Assembly (NCBI GenBank): GCA_903813345.2
Contig: CAIIXF020000001.1
Location: 25,407,915-25,471,914 of the forward strand
Direction of reading: 5' to 3'
DNA from: Owenia fusiformis
Lineage: Eukaryota > Annelida > Polychaeta > Sabellida > Oweniidae
Length of the DNA stretch: 64,000 bases
The notes under the pieces are model-generated. The model was not told where the DNA came from. It saw only the letters and a list, made by a program, of their open reading frames with translations, and searched no databases. How positions within the stretch are numbered: position 1 is the stretch's first letter; each line of letters opens with the position of its first letter. The translations under genes were made by a program, and so were the position numbers. Positions 1-10,667 of the stretch are shown here, piece after piece.

Positions 1-261
1 GTCATAGATGACCACGCGCCCCATTTACCATTCACTACAAAGATAGATCGTTTTCTTTGAACTATATAGGATAATTTTGGATATTTTTGTACACTTGTGT
101 TACAATAAAACCATTATCGAATCAATCAGATCTTACTGATTTACTGAAAAATGAACAAATCCATACTATCGCTCGTGGATGGCATATATGCTCATAACTT
201 TTGCTTGAATGTAAACAGACCACAACATCACAAATTCTCCATTTAGCAAACATCCACTTAC

Positions 262-498
262 CTACACCCACAGGATTACCAGAGGGTGCGTCCTCCCCAT
301 AAACTTTGATGTCAGAAAGAGTAATGGTTTCATTCACTACTAGGGTTACTTTCACAAACACATATCTTCCTTCAATTTTTGGTGAGCAAACAATGTCTAT
401 GCTGCTTGTAATTATCCCAGAATTTTCCCCACAAACGGTGTCGGCGAAGGTTGGTACAACAGTTTCCTCAATGTATATCTTAATATCTACATCTGTTT
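262..498 (-). CDS. Exon: second half of discoidin-like (F5/8C) domain 2
   Basis: This 79-codon exon starts after an acceptor reading TTTTACAG and ends at a GTAAGT donor. It includes ETDVDIKIYIE, a strand-rich core, RYVFVKVTLV and ITLSDIKVYGE, the typical closing strand of galactose-binding/F5-8C-like folds. It aligns closely with exon 2450-2674, the same half of the neighbouring domain, but has a longer C-terminal linker. The first half lies in exon 1751-1942. This domain class usually binds carbohydrate or phospholipid; the ligand here is unknown. It is the last coding exon visible in the window. Confidence 0.8.
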
Positions 499-1750
499 CT
501 GTAAAATAATTTACAATTTATTAAAGTTTTACTCGATTTAGATATATTTATGCTATCTTACCATATGGAGTCCACAATTTACGATGGTGAACCATCAACA
601 CTTCTAAAGGTTCATTTTATCATGGTTTATCATGTAAGTTTCCATATAGCTTTTGAAATCTCGCTAAATCTCGTTTTCGTGAGATTACCTTCTTTTAAAT
701 GGCATATTTGAATTCACCGAAATGTTTTCTCCTATAATAGCTTTGATTTACAAAGTTATGTAATTTGAATAATTTTCTATGCCAATTTAAAAAAGATGCA
801 ATGCTAAAATTCTTTAAAATCTTGAATTAATTGTACGTAAACCAACAACATGTACATAAACAGGGTCATCATGTGGTATATCATTCAAGTTTTATACAGA
901 TTCAACACACACTCTTTGATAAAAAAAATTAGAAATTAAGCCACTTTTCCAAGATTTTTGCATGTAAGTGAATGGAACTCTTGCCCTAGTTAAAAGCGGA
1001 ATAAAAGATGGCAGCACTAGATTTCATTGCTTTTTCTGTTACTTAGAAACCATCCTATTGAATAAAAAAAATTTAGAAAATTTGGAGATATTGAAAATGA
1101 AGTAAAATTACGTTTCCATCAATAATATAAGTATTTTCTTCGCAGGTTTATTAAGTAAATAAAAATTCAAAGGTAAAGAGGCTTTAGCACGTAGTTCAAT
1201 GGGGGAGCAAAGGTTGCCAAACTTATGGAGGGGAGTGTACAAGTCAAATTGCATTATCATAACGTCAAAATGTGAAGGTGTATTCACATTTTACATAAAA
1301 TTAATTATGATGTGTAACTTGGTTTAATGCAGATGATATTTAATGTATATATTATAGAACAAATTATCTATGTTAACCCCGATTTCCTCCCGGTTTATGT
1401 TAAGCCATCCCGAGTTTGTCAATATAATTTATTGCAAACCCCGATTTTCTCCTGATTTTTCTTCACCATCCCAGTTTTCCCCCTCGGGAGTGTCTTAAAA
1501 GTTCTCGTTTGCTCAATTAAGTTTTTTACTGAATGTAACTATTCCAATTTAATATATTTCCCTATGATAGAACTATGCGACACATTGTTACAATAAATAT
1601 AACCTATTTCAACTGAATATACATGATATACCTTTATATATGGAAATTACGTCGAGAAATAATGAAAATTATTCATGTACATCGTTATTAAAAGGCATGG
1701 TGCATATACAACACCGTATCTCATATGCTCGCCATAGTCATGCACTATAC
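499..1750. other. Intron between the two halves of discoidin-like domain 2
   Basis: This is AT-rich intronic sequence with no coding module seen. It contains two diverged tandem copies of a 62-bp unit (1375-1480) and a segment near 1215-1260 that resembles sequence near 25812-25855. Confidence 0.6.
1375..1480. repeat. Two diverged tandem copies of a 62-bp unit
   Basis: Both copies start with AACCCCGATTT followed by a CTCC-containing stretch and then CCATCCC; the starts at 1375 and 1437 are 62 bp apart. No coding content was seen. Confidence 0.5.
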
Positions 1751-1942
1751 CTGGGGGAGGTGAACTGATTTCAACGTGGTCTACAATAATCACTCCATCC
1801 AGATCAATCATAACCCACGTGTCATTGGAATATGTCAATGTAAATGTTGTTGAGTTATCTCCATCTACAAGATTAGATGGAGGATCACCATCTCCTCCGG
1901 GGTTACTACTTGTTGCTGTTGATCCATCAGCTCTGTTCACTC
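1751..1942 (-). CDS. Exon: first half of discoidin-like (F5/8C) domain 2
   Basis: This 64-codon exon has acceptor ATACAG and donor GTATAG. It encodes NRADGSTATSSNP, NLVDGDNSTTF and WVMIDL followed by VDHVEI. The sequence N-L-VDG-(N)10-15-W-V-x-IDLG is the hallmark of the first half of F5/8C or fucolectin-like domains. It is almost identical to exon 3652-3843; the differences cluster at the end, where WVMIDLDGVIIVDHVEI replaces WVMIDLGEEIAVNHVEI. It joins exon 262-498 downstream. Confidence 0.85.
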
Positions 1943-2157
1943 CTGTATTTGAACAAGTTATTGCATTGGTTATAAAATATTTATTACACAGTTATGTTTG
2001 CAGCTCATATTATTGTGTAAAGTTTGAAATTGCAAGTTCGACAAATCCACATAACAGTAATGAAAGTTTTTACATTATAAATAATATTTCAAATAAATGG
2101 AAAGATTAAATGAAAATTGGCGAATTGGTAAGTTTTGTAATATATAGAGGTTCATAC

Positions 2158-2271
2158 TTGTATCACATTGTGTCCCTGTGTAACCACTTTCACAACTGCA
2201 CGTATATCCATCACCAGTGTTAGAGCAGGTCCCATGTACACAGTTAGCAGACACTGAACATTCATCAACAT
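2158..2271 (-). CDS. Exon: calcium-binding EGF-like module between the discoidin-like domains
   Basis: This 38-codon phase 1-1 exon encodes DVDECSVSANCVHGTC and then CSCESGYTGTQCDT. Six cysteines are in EGF order, and the N-terminal DVDEC plus the N-x-x-x-GY pattern before Cys4 fits the calcium-binding EGF consensus. It closely resembles the EGFs at 4541-4654 and 5159-5272. Confidence 0.88.
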
Positions 2272-2449
2272 CTGAATTCATCAAAGTTTAATGTGTAGTT
2301 TCATCAATCAAGTATAAAACAGAGCGAGCACAACAGTACCTTAGATGTCATATTTATCATTTAAGACTTTTGCAATATGGATAGATGTTGGTTGAGCATG
2401 ATGGGATTTGTTTCCATATAACCGTTTATTTGTAGGTTTTATGACTTAC

Positions 2450-2674
2450 CTTCTGATGGAGTTGGCTCTTCACCATATACAGATACTTGTGACAGTGTAA
2501 TGGATTCGTTCACAAAGAGGATTACTTTTATAAACACATATCTGCCTTCAACGGGGGCATCACATTCTATGTCTTTACTCGTGTCGAGTGTCCCACTGAA
2601 CTCGGCACAAAGTGTCTCTTCATATGTGGGAGTGTCAGAATTTTCGATATAAATTTCAACGTCAATGTCTGTCC
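2450..2674 (-). CDS. Exon: second half of discoidin-like (F5/8C) domain 1
   Basis: This 75-codon exon (acceptor TTATAG, donor GTAAGT) encodes GTDIDVEIYIENSD, a conserved Cys pair (LCAEF and IECDAP), RYVFIKVILF and ITLSQVSVYGEE. It is homologous to exon 262-498. It follows exon 3652-3843 in transcript order and completes a domain of about 140 residues, the normal size for this fold. Confidence 0.82.
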
Positions 2675-3651
2675 CTATAAACCATGAGAATAATAAAATC
2701 AATACTACATCCGATTCCCGACTATTTAGTTGATAACATTGTATAATATACGTACTAAACATTAAAGTTCTGAGGTAACATGAGAGGTTATATGTTTTAT
2801 ATATTTACAAAGCAGGTTGTATATTTTACGTGTTTGCCCGCTCGCTCTGGGACCCATGACAAACAATAATATCCGTCATGTCCCCACTCCGAAAATAACA
2901 AACAGTTTTAACATTTTCAAAAAACAATGGCATAACGATCAATGGAAAATGAAGATCTGGAATACAGCGCACTTTCACTTATGAAGGAAACATGCTATGA
3001 GAAGTTGTGATTGTGATTTGTGGACATAAAATCAAGATATTATTGTTTATTCACATATAGCTAGGTAAGGTGTGTCAGCTTCCAGTCAATCCAAACATGC
3101 TATTTCAAATAACTATATGCTATTAAATAACCTACAATTCACCCATTCTACATTCCATTGAAACTAATAAAACCAAGAAGCTGATAAGCTCATATCTGAG
3201 TAAAATTCTATAAAAAGTATCATAGGGAATAACAAGCTACGACTGCTACGTGCGTATGTAGGTCAAATGTTAAATGTTATGATTACTATGGTGAGAATCC
3301 ATGATATCTACTGACACAAACAGAAGTGACTCCTGCAAAAAGTTTACTTGAAAATATATTCTTTTTGGTCATTTCATATATTTTTAGTGATATTATGTAA
3401 CATATTTTGCAATGTGTGACAAGAATTTAAACCCAAGACTCAGTGGACTGTGGAATGACCATTTCTTTCAGGCGTTATTTCCTAAAATTAACACTCGATG
3501 CCGGTGCATCTCATACAATTTTTGGAAAGCAACACCTTCAAGGAATGGTCGTTGCACATTGCACTGAGTTAAGGGCTTAAATCCTTAAATATATTTGTCA
3601 TAATTAATCTATAGAAAGCTTTTCTCTTATTCGAACTAAACTGTGGAATAC
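2675..3651. other. Intron within discoidin-like domain 1
   Basis: No exon was seen here. It contains the hairpin repeat at 3421-3586 and otherwise unremarkable AT-rich sequence. Confidence 0.6.
3421..3586. mobile_element. Hairpin MITE, family member 1
   Basis: The left arm beginning AAGAATTTAAACCCAAGACT at 3421 is the inverted complement of the segment ending at 3586, with imperfect matching over about 55 bp per arm. A related copy lies at 25452-25553 in the opposite orientation, and similarity continues into flanking sequence (about 3340-3420 versus 25553-25650), so the full repeat is longer than the hairpin. Confidence 0.6.
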
Positions 3652-3843
3652 CTGGGGGAGGTGAACAGATCTCAACGTGATTCACAGCAATCTCTTCACC
3701 CAAATCAATCATAACCCACGTGTCATTGGAATATGTCAATGTAAATGTTGTTGAGTTATCTCCATCTACAAGATTAGATGGAGGATCACCATCTCCTTCG
3801 GGGTTACTACTTGTTGCAGTGGATCCATCAGCTCTGTTTACAT
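3652..3843 (-). CDS. Exon: first half of discoidin-like (F5/8C) domain 1
   Basis: This 64-codon exon (acceptor CATCTAG, donor GTATTC) reads NRADGSTATSSNPEGDGD, NLVDGDNSTTF, WVMIDLGEEIAVNHVEI. The W-V-M-IDLG motif and the N-L-VDG turn identify the N-terminal half of an F5/8C/fucolectin-type domain. Near-identity to exon 1751-1942 points to a recent duplication of the discoidin-like and EGF block. Confidence 0.86.
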
Positions 3844-4540
3844 CTAGATGAATTACAAATAGATTTATAGAATCATTTTCTCGCAATATGCTGTGACACT
3901 TTAAGGTTAAACATCATTATCTGAATGCATGATGCCAATTAACCATAATGTCTGCAGGAGGGGAGGGGTCGATCCGATCTGATCCGATTCGATTCTATCC
4001 CATCCGATCCTCTCCTCTCGATTTTTTGAAGAGTACTTTTTGCAAAATTTCTTTGCGTCTTTTTTATTTTTTGCTTGAGCCATAGATATAAGACACCTTT
4101 TAGCAAAAAACCAAGGTGATTGGGGGTAGAGGGGCAAAGACAAAAACAAGCTGAACTTGAAATTGCTGACCATTCAATTCACGCTACATTGATTTAAATG
4201 GGATTTCTCGATACCTGCTATCTTTGAAAGTGTATAACTTTAGTTCTAGAAAGGCTTTATGCTTTTAGTTTTATTTGAAAGATAATGGATTCTTTTTAAA
4301 GCACCCAATCATTTCTTGGCACCAAAAAAATTATTATGAACGAAAATTAAATTGACAATTTATCACAAAATGTCAACCCCCTAGGCCAGGTGGACCTCGA
4401 TTTCGAATAAGGTTTACAGCAATGCCAATTACATTGAAATCAGACAAGTAATAAAAATCGCAGAGTGGATGGATGTTCAAATGCCCCCACCCCCTATCGA
4501 TCGCGTCTTAGGGTTAATAAAAATCGTATAATATTGTTAC
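3844..4540. other. Intron with short degenerate GATCC-type repeat
   Basis: A stretch near 3968-4020 repeats GATCCGAT-like words imperfectly. An overlapping minus-strand ORF (3907-4173) includes this low-complexity sequence and has no recognisable domain. Nothing else was identified. Confidence 0.5.
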
Positions 4541-4654
4541 CTGTATCACATTTTGACCCTGTATAACCATTGTCACAAGTGCACGTATATCCATCATCAG
4601 TGTTAGAGCAGGTCCCATGTACACAGTTGGCAGACACTGTACATTCATCCATAT
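4541..4654 (-). CDS. Exon: calcium-binding EGF-like module
   Basis: This 38-codon phase 1-1 exon reads DMDECTVSANCVHGTC, a TNDD-type turn and CTCDNGYTGSKCDT, with six cysteines in EGF order. The first residue pair is DM rather than the usual DI or DV. It belongs to the subfamily with C-x8-C between Cys5 and Cys6, with 2158-2271 and 5159-5272. Confidence 0.88.
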
Positions 4655-4791
4655 CTTCAACTGTATAATTGAAAAATTACAAACTTATAAAACAATGATA
4701 AAAATACAATTCGATTCCAGAAAAAACAGTCCGAGAGATAACAGTCCTTGTTATGAAGCAAACTATTAACATGGTTGTGACTTCCTCTTAC

Positions 4792-4908
4792 CGTCATCAC
4801 AATTACTTCCAGAATATCCACTGTCGCCACAATCACACGAGAATCCCCCACCAGTGTTAGTACAAGTACCATGTACACAATTAGCTGATACCATGCATTC
4901 GTCGATAT
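4792..4908 (-). CDS. Exon: calcium-binding EGF-like module
   Basis: This 39-codon exon encodes DIDECMVSANCVHGTC and CDCGDSGYSGSNCDD. The donor is GTAAGA and the acceptor is TATCCACAG-like (plus-strand ATATCTGTGG). It belongs to the CDCGDSGYSG subfamily, which has one extra residue between Cys5 and Cys6 compared with its immediate neighbours. Confidence 0.88.
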
Positions 4909-5158
4909 CTGTGGAAATGAATGGACATTCCAAGTATTATGAGTATTGATTGTTCAAATCTCATTAAAAGATTAATACTACGAGTATATACAGAATTGGT
5001 GATGGGTTTAGAAAGGGGCGTTAGACATTATTTATTTATTTTTTATTTTTAGATCATTGCTTTTGGATATATAAGGTCTATTTTCTGTGCTGAGACAAGA
5101 TTTTCAGATAAAACGTCACACTACTTGAAAACTAATTGAAAATCTATAATATTCTTAC

Positions 5159-5272
5159 CTGTATCACATTGTGTCCCTGTATAACCATTTTCACAAGTGC
5201 ACGTATATCCACCATCAGTGTTAGAGCAGGTCCCATGAACACAGTTTGCAGACACTGTACATTCATCTACAT
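5159..5272 (-). CDS. Exon: calcium-binding EGF-like module
   Basis: This 38-codon exon encodes DVDECTVSANCVHGTC and CTCENGYTGTQCDT. Its acceptor reads AGTTGGAG, weaker than its neighbours but still AG. Introns on both sides of this exon and of 4541-4654 share sequence, so the pair (about 4540-4910 and 5159-5563) looks like a duplicated two-exon block. Confidence 0.87.
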
Positions 5273-5446
5273 CTCCAACTGTATAATTGAAAATTATCCA
5301 CTTGTAAAACAATGATAAAAATACCATTCAATTCCCAAAAAACAGTCCAAGAGATAACAGTCCTAGTTATGAAGCAAACTCTAAACAGCGTTGATATAAA
5401 ATATAGTTATATTTCTGTTTACAAGTAGTTTGTGACTTCTTCTTAC

Positions 5447-5563
5447 CTTCATCACAATTACTTCCGGAATATCCGCTGTCGCCACAATCACACGAGAATC
5501 CCCCGTCAGTGTTAGTACAAGTCCCATGTACACAATTAGCCGATACTGCACATTCGTCGATAT
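5447..5563 (-). CDS. Exon: calcium-binding EGF-like module
   Basis: This 39-codon exon encodes DIDECAVSANCVHGTC, TNTDGGFSC and CDCGDSGYSGSNCDE. The D-I-D-E-C start with N and aromatic before Cys4 gives a full calcium-binding EGF signature. The acceptor is CTACAG and the donor is GTAAGA. Confidence 0.9.
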
Positions 5564-5788
5564 CTGTAGAAAATATACAGCATGGACATTTCAAACATTC
5601 TAAATATTGATTGCTTAAATCTCATAATAAAAGTGAAAAATTAAAGAGATAGACGTCCTTGGAGATACATACAAAGAGATTTTGATCGGACTATTAGCAG
5701 AGACATAAACTAAAGATAAACCCATTTTATAATTTTGCAATTGATACATTGCTCATGAGCATAAAACAAGAACACAAAATGAACAATA

Positions 5789-6879
5789 CGAGGGGTGATC
5801 CAAAAGTCTTGGACGCCTCGCTCTAACTCTGCTATTTTCTAGTATAATTACATGAAACTTTCAGATAGTGAAGATCAACATCTTAACAACGTTGTGTATA
5901 AGTTTCAACATAAAATAATATATTTTAGCTACTTTTCTAAATATTTTTTAATACCGGGTCCCTGCCACCCGGAACGGTATTTAAATATAGCAAATCACCC
6001 CACAACTGTTATAATATGGCAAATACTTTAGGTGCAGGTGCACAACTTAACACCAGTCATGATATTAGGGAATTTCCGATTTTCAGTCTGAGTGTCATCT
6101 ACCATCATCATCTTCACATATTAAGACCTACTTTTCAACATATTTTCCACAAATTTGAACACATTTTTCATACCGCTTTACCCATGAATGGAAGACATTT
6201 ATGAAAACGCCATTGCTAATGTGATACAAATCCTGCTGGAGTGCCACTCTAAACCTCATACAATGAGTAATAAAAAAATTTCTTTCAACCCTCCTTTTTT
6301 CTGGAGAAAAGGAAGAAAATCCCACGGAGCCATATCTAGACTGTATCGTGCATATGGTAGCTGCTCAAGGTCAATAATAGTGAAAATATCTTGTAGTATT
6401 CTTTGTTCCACTTTGATTTCTTTCATGTTCTGCATTTCAGCAGCCATCCTGCAGCATAAATGATACCAGAATGAGGGTTGCTTGTCTGATGTCATTTTCT
6501 TAGAATTTGACATATACGGCCATTATCATATGTGAATTATAACTAGAACACAATTAATTGTTTGCCTTGTAACAAAGGAAATAAACTTACATGGTTTAAC
6601 ATTCAAAATTCAAAGAAAAATAGTGGTCAAGACTTGCGAAACAAGTGAAATGGCGGTAACATTTAAGGTTGAAAGTTGCCATGTGCGAATACCGTTCCGG
6701 TTGGCAGGGTCCCTGTATTTAAAACTATCTAGAAAACTACATAAACTATATCATTTCTCCATGAAATTAATACACAAATAGTTAGGTTGTTGGTCTTTAT
6801 TACTGGAAAGTTTAAAGTAATTTTATCAAAAACCAACAAAATTAGAGCAGGGCTTCCAAAACTTTTGGATCACACCTCG
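5789..6879 (-). mobile_element. Decayed mariner-type element with long inverted repeats
   Basis: The element starts CGAGGGGTGATCCAAAAGT and ends with the complement of CGAGGTGTGATCCAAAAGT. A TA dinucleotide lies on each side (5787-5788, 6880-6881), the normal mariner target duplication. Inverted similarity continues for about 197 bp (5789-5985 against 6683-6879), far longer than a classical mariner TIR of about 30 bp. A broken transposase C-terminus lies inside on the minus strand. It sits in the intron between EGF exons 5447-5563 and 6995-7111. A shorter relative is at 29732-30127. Confidence 0.85.
6128..6513 (-). pseudogene. Mariner transposase C-terminal remnant
   Basis: Two overlapping minus-strand frames (6256-6513 and 6128-6325) together resemble the end of a mariner transposase. 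The first contains ARYSLDMAPWDF, matching the conserved motif around the third catalytic Asp (usually YSPDLAPxDF). The second contains VFHSWVKRYEKCV and GKYVEK, the usual C-terminal end. A frameshift separates them. The N-terminal DNA-binding region and first two catalytic Asp residues were not found, so the copy is inactive. Confidence 0.75.
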
Positions 6880-6994
6880 TACATTCCCACCTTTCCAAAA
6901 ATCATGCCCATGAATCGAAATAAAAATATAAACACGGTTGATCTAAACATATCTTCATAATTATATTTCTGTCAAGTTCGTGTCTTCCTTCTAC

Positions 6995-7111
6995 CTTCAT
7001 CACAATTAGGTCCAGAATATCCACTGTCGCCACAATCACACGAGAATCCCCCATTAATGTTAGAACAAGTCCCATGTACACAATTAGCTGATACTGCACA
7101 TTCGTTGATAT
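6995..7111 (-). CDS. Exon: calcium-binding EGF-like module
   Basis: This 39-codon exon encodes a module starting DINECAVSANCVHGTC (Asn in place of the usual Asp), then SNINGGFSC and CDCGDSGYSGPNCDE. All six cysteines are kept. The downstream intron (about 7190-7440) matches the intron after exon 8995-9111 (about 9180-9420), so exon and intron were duplicated together. Confidence 0.88.
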
Positions 7112-7482
7112 CTGTAGAAAACAAACAGCATGAACATTTCAAAATCTTTTAATGTAGATTGCATAATTGCTATAAAAATAATTTGATAGACAAACTGAGA
7201 TGGTCTTGAGAAACCAAAAATAGATTTTTTAATATTGCTTAGTCTGCACAGCCACGAGCTAAGGTTGAATCCCCGGTAGCATTTGACGATGGATACATTC
7301 CCAAATGGGCATAAGACAAGAACACAAAGTGAACGATATTTCCCACCTTTAAAAAATCATATTTTTCAGACGATATTGTACTCTTCGAATCGAAAATCAA
7401 TTCATGCGATCTATTTTCTAAGTGCAAAGCTAATCTGAAAGTTGATCTTATATAATTCCAATATAATATATGATATAAAGAA

Positions 7483-7589
7483 GTTATTCATCAGGAGGGA
7501 TTTGATATGGGAAATATCACAAGGATGATATCAATATTTCCCGAGGGCACGCAGAGGGATATTCCCTATCATTCCGACAGGTGAATAAC
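7483..7589. repeat. Short inverted-repeat insertion
   Basis: GTTATTCATC at 7483 is mirrored by the complement GTGAATAAC ending at 7589. The duplicated intron copy near 9430 lacks this sequence, which suggests an insertion, but the ends are short and I saw no clear target duplication. Confidence 0.35.
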
Positions 7590-7920
7590 GACCATGGTCA
7601 AGAGCAATATCTACCTTAAATCTTCTGTTGACTAGGAGCTCGAGAACATTTTGAATGAAATGAAAATATTTGGAAAATGAAAATTTTGGAAAGAATAAAA
7701 ATTTTTGAATAACACCCGGGTTGATATCTATATTATCCCTCTAATCCCAATATCATCCCTATCCCAAATATGTGATTTATCACTTGCATTTATCACTCTA
7801 TTATACACCTCGTTCAAGATCACTTATACACCAGATTTTACCAAGAAGATATACAAACATGATTTTTCCTTAAATATTTTTTATAATAATAATTCTGTCA
7901 AGAGCATGTCGTCCTCTTAC

Positions 7921-8037
7921 CTTCATCACAATTTGTTCCAGAATATCCGCTGTCGCCACAATCACACGAGAATCCCCCATCAGTGTTAGTACAAGTCCCA
8001 TGTACACAATTAGCTGATACTGCACATTCGTCGATAT
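7921..8037 (-). CDS. Exon: calcium-binding EGF-like module
   Basis: This 39-codon exon encodes DIDECAVSANCVHGTC, TNTDGGFSC and CDCGDSGYSGTNCDE. Donor GTAAGA and acceptor CTACAG are both good. It pairs with exon 9734-9850 in the duplicated block. Confidence 0.9.
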
Positions 8038-8123
8038 CTGTAGAAAATAAACAATATAAACATTTAATAATTTCAAGCATTCTTAATACAGATTGCATGA
8101 TTGCAATAAAAATAATTTAATAG

Positions 8124-8142
8124 CCTGTACAATCATCGATAT
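8124..8142 (-). pseudogene. 19-bp stub of a deleted EGF exon
   Basis: This is the first 19 bp of an EGF exon (GATATCGATGATTGTACAG on the minus strand, reading DIDDC), preceded by an apparently usable acceptor (CCACAG). The upstream intron (8148-8330) matches that of exon 9734-9850 (about 9856-10050). The rest of the exon is gone: sequence to its left jumps to intron of a different unit. A deletion removed an EGF module here. Confidence 0.65.
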
Positions 8143-8649
8143 CTGTGGAAATATACAGCAAGACATTTGAAACATTTTGAACATTGACTGCTTAAGTCTC
8201 ATAAAATGAAGTTGGTCTGGATACACCCAAGAGATTTCCATTGGGCTATCATAGCAGATCCACAAGCTAAGGATAAATCCCCTGTATCATTTTAAGACGA
8301 ATACATTTCTGAGGAGCATACAACAATATATTCCAACCTTTTGAAAATCATGTCTAAATCTTCGTAGAATATAATAATTATATTTCTTCATAGAGACATG
8401 ATTAAATTGGATCTTTTTTAGTATATTGGGACTAAATACAAACAATGCTATTCACAAGTATAATTGTCCGTAACTTAATTTTACATTGTAAAAATATACA
8501 TGACATGCTCAAGTGAACTGCAGTTTGACTTGTCTCAACTTAAGAATGTAATAATACAAGTCCAAGCTCATTTAAAATGATAACCAGTTCTCAACAATCG
8601 AACTAGAAATATGGTTGATTAGAATATATTCATAATTATAGTTTTGCAA

Positions 8650-8681
8650 CGGGAGGGGGGGGGGGGGGAGGGGGCAACCTC
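8650..8681 (+). repeat. Poly-G tract in intron
   Basis: A run of mostly G, broken by single A residues, sits in the intron upstream of exon 7921-8037. A second G-run lies at the matching place in the duplicated unit (about 10397-10409), so it predates the duplication. Confidence 0.8.
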
Positions 8682-8994
8682 AGAGATGCCATGTCCTTAT
8701 TATGTAAACCTATGAGATGACATACATTGCAGCCACATAATTTTCAAAATAATAGTATGTTCATCTATGGCTTGTTAGCCAATATCATGGCTACTTATTT
8801 CACATTAGATAAAGAAAGGTGTACGGAATGTGCATACACTATTTAAATCATCATATCGACGTGTAGTATTTGGAAACTATTTTTTCAAATTATTTGAAAA
8901 TTGAACAAAGATAGTAAACAAGACACGCATTTAATTCTGTTATTGCTAGCGTTTTCCCTTCTCTTCTTTTCCAAAGAGCACGTCGTCCTCTTAC

Positions 8995-9111
8995 CTTCAC
9001 CGCAATTACTTCCAGAATATCCACTGTCGCCACAATCACACGAGAATCCCCCGTCAGTGTTAGTACAAGTCCCATGTACACAATTAGCTGATACAGCACA
9101 TTCGTCGATAT
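8995..9111 (-). CDS. Exon: calcium-binding EGF-like module
   Basis: This 39-codon exon encodes DIDECAVSANCVHGTC, TNTDGGFSC and CDCGDSGYSGSNCGE. The residue after Cys6 is Gly instead of Asp. The acceptor is CTAAAG, giving KDIDEC at the junction, as in exon 10668-10784, its duplicate. Confidence 0.88.
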
Positions 9112-9733
9112 CTTTAGAAAATAAACAATATGAACATTTCAAATATTCTTAATATAGATTGCATAATTGCAATAAAAAATAATCTAATAGACAAGCGGAG
9201 ATGGTCTTGAGAAACCAAACATAGGGCTTAGACAGCAAAGCCACAAGCTTGAACCCCCGGTATCATTTGACGATGGATACATTCGATGGGCATAAAATAA
9301 GAACACAAAGTGAATGATATTCCCACCTTTTCCCACCATTTTAAGACAATACTGTACTCTTGAATCGAAAATCAATTCATGCAATCCATTTTCTAAGTGC
9401 AAAGCTAATCAGAAAGGATTGAAAAGGCATCATTAAAGTAGATCTTATATAATTCCAATAGTAAAGTAGCCCGGACAGAACTGTTCACAGGGTCACTTTT
9501 TCTTTAATTACTTGTTTAATTTTCAGTATTATCAAATACTGAGTACATATTTGAAAACTAAAGTAAAATTCTGACATACAAAAAATATATTGAAATTGCT
9601 CTGACCATGGTATAAAATATAATACACGTTCAAGATCACTCATACACCAGATTTTAACGAAAATATAAACATGATTTTTCTATAAATATTTTTTAATGAT
9701 AATAATTCTGCCAAGAACATGTCGTCCTCTCAC

Positions 9734-9850
9734 CTTCATCACAATGAGTTCCAGAATATCCGCTGTCGCCACAATCACACGAGAATCCCCCAACAGTGTT
9801 AGTACAAGTCCCATGTACACAGTTAGCTGATACCGTACATTCGTCGATAT
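9734..9850 (-). CDS. Exon: calcium-binding EGF-like module
   Basis: This 39-codon exon encodes DIDECTVSANCVHGTC, TNTVGGFSC and CDCGDSGYSGTHCDE, with six cysteines and a phase 1-1 structure. The flanking introns match those of 7921-8037 over hundreds of bases. Confidence 0.88.
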
Positions 9851-10667
9851 CTGTTGAAATATACAGCATGAACATTTTAAACATTTTTCATATTGACTGC
9901 TAAGTCTCATAAAAATGAATAAATAGACAGCTGAAGATGGCCTAGATACACCCAAAGGAGATCTCCATTTGAGCTATTACAGCAGAGACACAAGCTAAGT
10001 ATAAAGCCCCTGTATCATTTTTAGATGAATACATTTCTGAGGAGCATTATAGAATGTGGACAATATATTCCAACTTTTTAAAACATCATGTCTAAATCTT
10101 CATAGAATATAATAATTATATTTCACCATAGAGACACGATTAAATTGGATCTGTTTTAGTTTGGGACTTAATACAAATGCTATTCACAAGTATAATTGTC
10201 CGTAACTTAATTTTACCATGACAAAAAATACCATCGATGACATGCACGAGTGAACTGCAGTTTGACTTGTCTCAACTGAAGAATGTAAAAAATTCAAGTC
10301 CAAGCTAGGCTCATTTAAAATGAATACCAGTTCTCAAAGACGTGCTAACTATAAATATGGTTGATAAGAATATATGCATAGTTATAGTTTTGCAACGGGG
10401 GGGGGGGGCAACCTGAGATATGACATATCCTCATCATTTTAACCTGTACGAGATGACATACATATCTGAGTGGTCAAAAATCGACAAAAATGGCGGAATA
10501 CGCCTATACCAAATAAAGCATCACATCAATGTTTAGTATTTGGAAACATTATCCAAACGTTTTAAAATTCGAACGAGGGTAGTAAGCGCAGCAAGAGACG
10601 CACATATGTGCTTAAATTCTAGGGCTTTCCCTCCTCTTCTTTTCCAAAGAGCATGTCGTCCTCTCAC

